6,690 bases of DNA from Bacillota bacterium (GTDB lineage Bacteria; Bacillota; Clostridia; Peptostreptococcales; Anaerovoracaceae). The stretch lies in contig JAFYUX010000035.1 of the NCBI GenBank assembly GCA_017549385.1, positions 1 to 6,690 of the forward strand, read 5' to 3'. The notes beneath the pieces are model-generated. The model saw only the letters and a program-made list of their open reading frames with translations, was not told the origin of the DNA and ran no database searches. The translations under genes and the position numbers were made by a program. Positions 1 through 5,482 of the stretch are shown here, piece by piece (position 1 is the stretch's first letter; each line of letters starts with the position of its first letter).

Positions 1-1714
1 CGGTATGTCATATCTGGGTCTCCAGATTATTTATCATGTATTAAACGAACATCCGGGTATCTTCTGTCAGAGACTTTTTGCTCCTGGCGTAGATATGGAA
101 AACCTGATGCGCGAAAACGATATTCCGCTTTTCACAATTGAAAAAAAGATGCCTGCAAAAGACATGGACGTACTTGGTTTTACACTTCAGTACGAGTTAT
201 CTTTCACAAGCATTCTCAACATGCTCAACCTTGCAGGTATTCCATTCAGATCAAAGGACAGAGATGATTCTTATCCTGTTATCGCTGCAGGCGGCAACTG
301 TTCTTTCAACCCAGAACCTCTGGCAGAAATCATCGACTTCTTTATGATCGGTGATGGCGAAGAAGTTCTCATCGAAGTATCAGAAGCTATTATTGCCAAC
401 AAAAAGGCTAGCGGTAGTAAGGCTGAACTCCTCAAGACTCTCTCTGGTATCAATGGTGTATATGTACCATCGCTTTACGAACCAGAGTATGACGCAGAAG
501 GCAAAATGACAGGTCACAAAAAGCTTTACGACGGCGCTGCCGACACGGTAGTAAAGCGTATTGTTATGGATATGGACAAGGTTTCTTATCCATTAAAGCC
601 TATCGTTCCATTTGTAGATATTGTTCACGACAGATCAATTATCGAGCTTTTCAGAGGTTGTACTAGAGGTTGCAGATTCTGTCAGGCTGGTATGATCTGC
701 AGACCTGTAAGAGAACGTTCACGCAGCAAGGTTGTTGAGTACGCAGAAAAGCAACTGGAAAACACAGGCCACGGCGAAATGTCTATCCTCTCACTTTCTA
801 CAAGTGACTATTCAGAAATCGAACCGCTGGTAACTGATCTTATGAGCTCATGCAAGCAGAGAGAAGCTGGCCTTTCACTTCCATCTCTCAGACTGGATTC
901 TTTCTCATTTAAGATTCTTCAGGAAATCCAGGAATACAGAAAGACAGGCCTTACATTTGCACCAGAAGCAGGTACGCAGCGTCTCAGAAATGTTATCAAC
1001 AAGTCTATTACAGACGAACATATAAACAATGCGGCTCGCAAGGTTATCGAGCTTGGTTACAACAACATCAAGCTTTATTTCATGATTGGTCTTCCTGGCG
1101 AGACATACGAAGATCTTGACGGTATTGTAGAAATCGCTCAGCGTATTTCAGACATCAACAGAGAAATCGGCAAAAATAAGGGCAGATTCAATGTGACTGT
1201 CAGCGTATCAAACTTCGTACCAAAGGCACAGACTCCGTTCCAGTGGGCAGGTCAGAACTCACCAGAAGAATTTGACCAGAAGCATTCTTACCTTAAAGAA
1301 CGTTTCAAAAAGATGAAAAATGTTTCTTTCCAGTATCATGGTACAGAAACAAGCTTCCTTGAGGCTGTATTTGCAAGAGCTGACAGAAAGTTAAACGAAA
1401 CTATCATCAGAGCCTGGGAACTTGGTTGCAAGTTTGACAGCTGGGGCGAACACTTCAAGTACGACAAGTGGCTCCAGGCATTCGAAGAAACAGGCATTGT
1501 TCCTGAATTTTACTCTCAGCGTGTACGCGGAGCGGACGAATACCTGCCTTGGGATATTATCGACTGCGGCGTAACAAAGAAGTATTTCCTCAAGGAACTC
1601 GAGAGAGCCATGGAAGAAGTACAGACTCCTGACTGCAGAAAGGGCTGTACGGGCTGTGGCATAAAGAGATTTGTAGAATGTCCTGAATATCAGCAGGGCG
1701 CAAATTATTCATAG
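1..1714 (+). CDS. B12-binding-type radical SAM protein (TIGR03960-like), 5' end outside window
   Basis: This is a radical SAM enzyme of unknown substrate, of the family often called rSAM_fuse_unch. An ATG lies at base 5, but the reading frame is open to the window edge and the first visible residues (GMSYLGLQ) match the inside of a cobalamin-binding-like domain in relatives. The true start is therefore probably upstream and the gene is cut by the window. Numbering from the ATG at base 5, residues 1-125 form the rest of the B12-binding-like domain (GGN at 96-98, GDGEE at 116-120). The 4Fe-4S cluster motif is C219-x3-C223-x2-C226. SAM-barrel landmarks follow: APEAGTQRLR from 319 and MIGLPGET at 360-367. 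The tail carries a second cysteine set, C544, C548, C551 and C559, typical of this family and possibly binding an extra cluster or metal. The stop TAG is at 1712-1714, and the next gene starts 8 bases later. The family assignment is firm; the reaction is unknown. Confidence 0.9.
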   Translation, partial: GMSYLGLQIIYHVLNEHPGIFCQRLFAPGVDMENLMRENDIPLFTIEKKMPAKDMDVLGFTLQYELSFTSILNMLNLAGIPFRSKDRDDSYPVIAAGGNCSFNPEPLAEIIDFFMIGDGEEVLIEVSEAIIANKKASGSKAELLKTLSGINGVYVPSLYEPEYDAEGKMTGHKKLYDGAADTVVKRIVMDMDKVSYPLKPIVPFVDIVHDRSIIELFRGCTRGCRFCQAGMICRPVRERSRSKVVEYAEKQLENTGHGEMSILSLSTSDYSEIEPLVTDLMSSCKQREAGLSLPSLRLDSFSFKILQEIQEYRKTGLTFAPEAGTQRLRNVINKSITDEHINNAARKVIELGYNNIKLYFMIGLPGETYEDLDGIVEIAQRISDINREIGKNKGRFNVTVSVSNFVPKAQTPFQWAGQNSPEEFDQKHSYLKERFKKMKNVSFQYHGTETSFLEAVFARADRKLNETIIRAWELGCKFDSWGEHFKYDKWLQAFEETGIVPEFYSQRVRGADEYLPWDIIDCGVTKKYFLKELERAMEEVQTPDCRKGCTGCGIKRFVECPEYQQGANYS

Positions 1715-1717
1715 AGG
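1714..1717 (+). promoter_or_regulatory. Ribosome binding site that selects ATG 1723
   Basis: GAGG, inside the run AGAGGTGG, lies 5 bases before the ATG at 1723 and overlaps the last base of the upstream stop codon. An in-frame GTG at 1717 overlaps this very site and has no good site of its own at normal spacing. The ATG is therefore the better start. The overlap also suggests translational coupling with the radical SAM gene. Confidence 0.6.
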
Positions 1718-1722
1718 TGGCT

Positions 1723-2430
1723 ATGGGACGTTATTTACTGAAGTTTTCAAAAGAAGACAGATTAAAATATATTTCGCATCTCGACCTTCTGAGACTTTTC
1801 CAGAGGGCATTTAAGAGAGCGCAGATCAAGCTCAAGTATTCTCAGGGCTACAATCCTCACGCAAGGATCGCTTTTGCTCTTCCTCTCTCACTGGGCTTTG
1901 AGAGTGGCGCAGAGTACATGGAGTTTGAGACAGAGATCGATTATCCTGCTGCAGAAGCACTCAAGATGCTTCAAGCTCAGATGCCGGCAGGTCTTGGTAT
2001 TCTTTCTTGCACAGACATGGCAGAGACATCAAAGACTCCGATTGCAGCAGCTTTAGATTTTGCTTCTTACAAGGTGGTGTTCAAGGGCACAACAGAAAAT
2101 ATGACAAAAGTTGTGGAAGGTATCCGCCCGTTCATGAAGCAAGAACAGATTATGAATAAAAAGTTTTCAAAAAAGAAAAAGAAAGAAGTCGAAAGTGATA
2201 TCAGACCTCACATCCATTCCATCACTACCGTGAAGGGTGATGACAAGGTGACTCTCTCAATGATGCTTCGCACAGGCAGCAGAGGAAACCTCAATGCAGA
2301 GGTACTGGTAGAAGAGTTATGCAAGTTCTGTGAAGTTCCTTATGAAAGAGCAGAATGGTCCTTCAGAAGAACAGAAATGTACTATGAAAAGGGCAGAAAT
2401 CTTGTAGAACTCAGTCAATTTAAAGGATAA
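1723..2430 (+). CDS. Radical SAM-linked DUF2344 protein (TIGR03936-like)
   Basis: This is a 235-residue cytosolic protein of the TIGR03936/DUF2344 family. Its biochemical role is unknown, but in many Firmicutes it is encoded next to, or fused with, the B12-type radical SAM protein found immediately upstream here. Family hallmarks are the N-terminal FSKEDRLKYISHLDLLR segment (residues 8-24) and the conserved SQGYNPHARIAFALPLSLG block (40-58). The C-terminus ends in the usual charged segment (RRTEMYYEKGRN). There are no membrane segments or signal peptide. A lysine-rich linker (residues 146-154, including five lysines in a row) separates the conserved N-terminal part from the C-terminal part. 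The start was set at ATG 1723 because of the GAGG site 5 bases upstream; a GTG at 1717 would add only two residues (Met-Ala). The protein probably works with the upstream enzyme as substrate carrier or partner, but that is inference from constant co-occurrence. The stop at 2428-2430 is 3 bases from the next start. Confidence 0.9.
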   Translation: MGRYLLKFSKEDRLKYISHLDLLRLFQRAFKRAQIKLKYSQGYNPHARIAFALPLSLGFESGAEYMEFETEIDYPAAEALKMLQAQMPAGLGILSCTDMAETSKTPIAAALDFASYKVVFKGTTENMTKVVEGIRPFMKQEQIMNKKFSKKKKKEVESDIRPHIHSITTVKGDDKVTLSMMLRTGSRGNLNAEVLVEELCKFCEVPYERAEWSFRRTEMYYEKGRNLVELSQFKG

Positions 2431-2433
2431 AAA

Positions 2434-3633
2434 ATGACAGTTAAATTATTTCAGACGGATATGTACATGAAAGAGGCTGACTCTACAGTGGTTAGTCTTG
2501 AAGGTAACAGACTTGTTCTTGAGGGAACTGTCTTTGCTCCGGCAGCAGGTGGACAGCCTTGCGACAGAGGTACTGTAAATGGTATCCCTGTTGTGGATGT
2601 TCAGGAAGAAAATGGCGTGATTGTTCATACTTTGGATCCTTCTGCTGCAGAGGATTCTGAGGCGGCAGATGCGGCATTATCAAAGATGTCAGCGGGAGCT
2701 GTCGTGCACATGGTGATTGATTGGAACCGCAGATTTGATCATATGCAGAATCACCTGGGTGAGCACATTCTTTCGGGTCTCTTTAAAAAGGTGTACGATC
2801 TGGACAACAAGGGTTTCCATCTCGGTGAGGAACATGCTACTTTTGATATCGATTCAAAAGAGATCACTCAGGAAATGCTGGACAAGATAGAAGATCTTGC
2901 AAATCAGGTGATTTATGATGCGCTTCCTGTAACGGTGGAAGTTCTGGAAAATTTCGAGGCAGCATCAGCTCTTCCTCTGAGAAAAGAACTCAAAGTAGAA
3001 GAAGACATTACAGTTGTAACTGTACCGGGTGTTGACTGCGTGGCATGTTGTTGCCCGCATCCTGCAAATACATCCCAGATAGGGGTTATAAAGCTCATCA
3101 GAACAGAAAAGTACAAGGGTATGACTCGTATCCATTTCAAGTGCGGCAGAAGAGCTCTGATGGACTATAGACAGAAACACAATGTCACTACTGTTCTCAA
3201 CGAAAAATATTCAGCTGACGAGTTCAGTCTGCTGGACAAGATAAAGATAGCTGACGACAAAAATGAAAGCATCAGAAAAAATCTCAACCGAATGAAAAAT
3301 ACATTTGCTGAGATCCATGCAGAAAAAATGCTGGCTGAAGCTGACAGAGTGGTTGTTGGTGAAATGGAAAATGCAAAGATAGATGATCTCAAGCGTATAG
3401 CAAAAAAACTGGTAGAGATGACAGATCTTCCGGTAGCGATTTCTTCTGCATCAGACCTTTGTGTATTTTTAACTCACAGCGGCAAGAGCAAGCTCAAGTG
3501 CGGAAAGATCGTAAAAGAATTTGCAACAGGCGCCGGCGGAAAAGGCGGCGGTGGAGATACTCAGGCTCAGGTTATCTTCAACAATCTGGACCTTATGAGA
3601 AACTTTATCATGATAGTAAAAGCATCAGTATAG
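2434..3633 (+). CDS. AlaX-type alanyl-tRNA editing protein with DHHA1 domain
   Basis: This 399-residue protein resembles the editing and C-terminal parts of alanyl-tRNA synthetase without the catalytic aminoacylation core. Such free-standing AlaX proteins hydrolyse Ser- or Gly-tRNA(Ala) in trans. Residues about 1-95 form the N-terminal beta domain with the AAGGQPCDRG loop. The zinc-site editing motifs follow: H107-x3-H111 (HLGEH) and C205-x3-H209 (CCCPH). Residues about 250-310 are charged and helical, probably coiled coil. Residues about 310-399 form a DHHA1-like domain with the glycine-rich GGKGGGGDTQAQ stretch (368-379). The motif CCCPH replaces the more usual CCGTH, but the zinc ligands are kept. 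The start is supported by AAAGGA at 2422-2427, 6 bases before the ATG and overlapping the upstream stop. The gene sits inside the operon with no promoter space. The family call is strong; specificity for serine versus glycine cannot be read from the sequence. The symbol is left empty because several AlaX subclasses exist. Confidence 0.88.
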   Translation: MTVKLFQTDMYMKEADSTVVSLEGNRLVLEGTVFAPAAGGQPCDRGTVNGIPVVDVQEENGVIVHTLDPSAAEDSEAADAALSKMSAGAVVHMVIDWNRRFDHMQNHLGEHILSGLFKKVYDLDNKGFHLGEEHATFDIDSKEITQEMLDKIEDLANQVIYDALPVTVEVLENFEAASALPLRKELKVEEDITVVTVPGVDCVACCCPHPANTSQIGVIKLIRTEKYKGMTRIHFKCGRRALMDYRQKHNVTTVLNEKYSADEFSLLDKIKIADDKNESIRKNLNRMKNTFAEIHAEKMLAEADRVVVGEMENAKIDDLKRIAKKLVEMTDLPVAISSASDLCVFLTHSGKSKLKCGKIVKEFATGAGGKGGGGDTQAQVIFNNLDLMRNFIMIVKASV

Positions 3634-3651
3634 TGAAAAGGAGAAACAATC

Positions 3652-4749
3652 ATGGCAGAAAAAAAGGGTGTAACATTTAGCACTGTTGACCTTTCAGCAG
3701 ATGGACAGCGTCTTATCATCATCGATCAGACTCTGTTACCTGGCACAATGAAATTACTCGAGCTCAGAGCTCAGGAAGATATCAGAGAAGCAATCTACCT
3801 CTTAAAGGTTAGAGGTGCTCCTGCAATCGGCGTAGCTGCAGCTATCGGTCTTTACCTCGCTGCTCTCGACCTCGCTCCAGAATGTGGCGATGACGAAGAA
3901 GTATTCTACGCAAAGCTGGCAGAAGCAAGAGATTATCTCAAGTCTGCTCGCCCAACTGCGGTAAACCTCATGTGGGCTCTCGACCGTATGTATGCAAAGG
4001 CAGAAACATCTAAGGGTGCTGGCGTAGCAGGTCTCGTAGAAATTCTCAAGCAAGAAGCTCTCACTATCAGAGAAGAAGACATCGATGTATGCAGAAGACT
4101 TGGCGAATACGGTCTTACAGTTCTCAAAAAGGGACAGGGTATCCTCACTCACTGTAATGCAGGTCAGCTTGCAACAGTAAAGTACGGTACTGCTACAGCT
4201 CCTATGTACCTCGGTCACGAACAGGGTTATGACTTCAAGATTTTCGCAGACGAAACAAGACCTCTACTTCAGGGTGCAAGACTTACATCTTTCGAACTCT
4301 CAGAAGCAGGTATGGACGTTACTCTCATCTGTGACAACATGGCATCTTCTGTAATGCAGAAGGGTTGGGTACAGACAGTAATCACAGGTTGTGACAGAGT
4401 AGCTGCAAACGGTGACTCTGCAAACAAGATCGGTACTTCTGGCGTTGCTATCATCGCAAAGCATTACGGTGTTCCATTCTATATTTCAGCTCCAACATCT
4501 ACTATCGACTTCGAATGTGCAACAGGTGCAGACATCGAAATCGAAGAACGTCCTGGAGACGAAATCAAAAAGCAGTGGTACACAGAACCTATGGCTCCAG
4601 AAGCAGCAAAGACTTACAACCCTGCATTTGACGTAACAGATCACAGCCTTATCACAGGTATCATCACTGAATTCGGTATTGCATACCCACCATTCAGCGA
4701 ATCCCTCAAGGAAATCAAGAAAAAGATGGAGGCAGCAAAAAATGAGTAA
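3652..4749 (+). CDS. mtnA: S-methyl-5-thioribose-1-phosphate isomerase
   Basis: MtnA converts the aldose 5-methylthioribose-1-phosphate to the ketose 5-methylthioribulose-1-phosphate. Some homologues also take 5-deoxyribose-1-phosphate. It is cytosolic and belongs to the eIF2B alpha/MtnA superfamily. The 365-residue length is normal for the bacterial enzyme. Visible motifs are the phosphate-binding VRGAPAIG (residues 53-60), SARP with R100, the catalytic cysteine in THCNAG (C168), DETRPLLQGARLTS, the catalytic aspartate in GCDRVAANGD (D248), and NKIGT (258-262). The start at ATG 3652 has an excellent AAAAGGAG site at 3636-3643, 8 bases upstream. The gene overlaps the following aldolase by 8 bases. 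Codon choice is unusually biased: of 27 isoleucines I count 23 ATC, 4 ATT and no ATA, which suggests high expression. No SAM riboswitch or leader precedes it; only 18 bases separate it from the upstream gene. The eukaryotic-type eIF2B or archaeal ribose-1,5-bisphosphate isomerase alternatives fit less well. Confidence 0.95.
   Translation: MAEKKGVTFSTVDLSADGQRLIIIDQTLLPGTMKLLELRAQEDIREAIYLLKVRGAPAIGVAAAIGLYLAALDLAPECGDDEEVFYAKLAEARDYLKSARPTAVNLMWALDRMYAKAETSKGAGVAGLVEILKQEALTIREEDIDVCRRLGEYGLTVLKKGQGILTHCNAGQLATVKYGTATAPMYLGHEQGYDFKIFADETRPLLQGARLTSFELSEAGMDVTLICDNMASSVMQKGWVQTVITGCDRVAANGDSANKIGTSGVAIIAKHYGVPFYISAPTSTIDFECATGADIEIEERPGDEIKKQWYTEPMAPEAAKTYNPAFDVTDHSLITGIITEFGIAYPPFSESLKEIKKKMEAAKNE
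4728..4732 (+). promoter_or_regulatory. Ribosome binding site for the aldolase, inside mtnA
   Basis: A perfect GGAGG lies inside the last codons of mtnA, 9 bases before the ATG at 4742. It decides the aldolase start against an in-frame ATG at 4679, which would add 21 basic, histidine-rich residues not seen in the family and has no comparable site. Confidence 0.8.
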
Positions 4750-5416
4750 TACAGTAAAATTACCTACAGATTCAGAAGCAAAAGCCCTTATCCTGGATAT
4801 CGGCAGACGTATGTACGACAAAAACTTCTGCGCAGCAAACGACGGCAACATCAGCTGTCGTGCCGAAGACGGCAACTTCTGGGTAACACCATCAGGTGTT
4901 TCAAAAGGCTTCATGAAAGAAGAAATGCTTGTTAAGGTTGATGCCTCCGGCAACATCATCGAAAAGAATGGAGATTACAAAATCTCTTCTGAAATAAAGC
5001 TTCACCTCAAGGTTTACGAAGAAAGACCTGACATGAACGCAGTAGTTCATGCTCATCCACCAGTGAGCACAGCTTTCGCATGTGCAAGAAAGCCATTAAA
5101 CAAGCCAGTGGTAACAGAAGCAGTTCTCATTCTTGGCGAAGTTCCAGTAGCACCATTTGCTGTTCCTGGCACACCTGAGCTTGCAGAAACTATCGTTCCA
5201 CATGTACACGGTCATGCTGCATGCCTCTTAGCTAACCACGGCGCTCTCACTTGGGGCACTGATCTTATTCAGGCTTACTACAGACTGGAAACTACAGAAT
5301 ATTATGCAAACATGATGGTACTTACTGGTGAAATGCCTGTACCTGTTCATGTTCTCAATGACGAAGAACTCGCAGCAGTTGAAGAACGCCGCAAGGGTTA
5401 CGGAATCACATTCTAA
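4742..5416 (+). CDS. Class II aldolase, FucA/Ald2-like; probable 5-deoxy(methylthio)ribulose-1-phosphate aldolase
   Basis: This is a 224-residue zinc-dependent class II aldolase/adducin-family protein. Zinc-site residues are E84, H103, H105 and H166, within SSEIKLH, VVHAHPP and LANHGA. From recalled E. coli L-fuculose-phosphate aldolase (FucA: E73, H92, H94, H155, tail Y209), every one of these falls at a constant offset of 11, including tail Y220, so the core aligns without gaps. The exception is FucA Y113, where this protein has V124, with E126 close by. Substrate-pocket segments NDGNIS (33-38) and TPSG (49-52) are present. The start ATG overlaps the end of mtnA (ATGAGTAA), giving tight translational coupling. 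Following MtnA, the likely substrate is 5-methylthioribulose-1-phosphate or 5-deoxyribulose-1-phosphate, cleaved to dihydroxyacetone phosphate plus an aldehyde (DHAP shunt). The dehydratase MtnB belongs to the same fold family and is the main alternative, but the VHAHPP motif looks more FucA-like. The fold is certain; the substrate is inferred from context. Confidence 0.85.
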   Translation: MSNTVKLPTDSEAKALILDIGRRMYDKNFCAANDGNISCRAEDGNFWVTPSGVSKGFMKEEMLVKVDASGNIIEKNGDYKISSEIKLHLKVYEERPDMNAVVHAHPPVSTAFACARKPLNKPVVTEAVLILGEVPVAPFAVPGTPELAETIVPHVHGHAACLLANHGALTWGTDLIQAYYRLETTEYYANMMVLTGEMPVPVHVLNDEELAAVEERRKGYGITF

Positions 5417-5419
5417 TAA

Positions 5420-5456
5420 CTGAAATCATGCTCCGGCGAAAGCCGGAGCTGTTCAG
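5420..5456 (+). terminator. GAAA-capped two-tier hairpin, possible weak terminator or processing element
   Basis: An 8-base-pair GC-rich stem (GCTCCGGC 5430-5437 with GCCGGAGC 5442-5449) is closed by a GAAA tetraloop on a C-G pair, an extra-stable combination. A second 5-pair stem (CTGAA 5420-5424 with TTCAG 5452-5456) encloses it across an asymmetric 5/2 internal loop. It sits 3 bases after the aldolase stop. No run of T follows, so a standard intrinsic terminator is not supported. It may instead protect the 3' end of the five-gene message, mark a processing site, or terminate partially before xseA. Confidence 0.45.
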
Positions 5457-5482
5457 CATATATATCATGGAGATAATATATG
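5457..5482 (+). promoter_or_regulatory. xseA ribosome binding site in a weak start-codon hairpin
   Basis: GGAGA at 5469-5473 lies 6 bases before ATG 5480 and is the xseA ribosome binding site. CATATAT (5457-5463) is the exact reverse complement of ATATATG (5476-5482), so a 7-pair stem can place the binding site in a 12-base loop and the start codon in the stem. The stem is almost all A-U and probably marginal in stability. It abuts the GAAA hairpin with no gap. Confidence 0.35.

Noticed and set aside
1634..1681. Second Cx3Cx2C motif (C544, C548, C551) as evidence of a duplicated radical SAM domain
   Set aside because: The short cysteine-rich tail is normal for this family, and no second barrel surrounds it.
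1717..1722. GTG start for the DUF2344 protein
   Set aside because: This GTG lies within the ribosome binding site that serves ATG 1723 and adds only two residues.
3634..3651. SAM riboswitch or T-box ahead of mtnA
   Set aside because: Only 18 bases separate the genes, and they are taken up by the ribosome binding site. There is no room for a leader.
3459..3680. Small + strand arginine-rich open frame across the end of the AlaX-like gene
   Set aside because: It is an alternative frame through the glycine-rich DHHA1 segment. The arginine runs come from the GGC/GGA repeats of that domain, not from a real gene.
3802..4218. Reverse-strand open frame of 138 codons opposite mtnA
   Set aside because: It lies wholly inside a confidently identified gene. 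Its serine- and cysteine-rich translation resembles no family I know, which is typical of an antisense shadow of a codon-biased gene.
4679..4741. Upstream in-frame ATG extending the aldolase by 21 residues
   Set aside because: The extension overlaps mtnA, is basic and histidine-rich unlike the family, and lacks a good ribosome site. ATG 4742 has GGAGG 9 bases upstream and gives the expected length.
4486..4959. Reverse-strand open frame of 157 codons opposite the mtnA-aldolase junction
   Set aside because: It spans two real genes on the other strand and has no recognisable domain or sensible ribosome site. It is an antisense shadow.
5417..5479. Promoter for xseA in the spacer
   Set aside because: AT-rich stretches such as CATATATATC exist, but no -35-like box at proper spacing to a convincing -10 box is visible. 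The AT runs are better explained by the start-codon stem.
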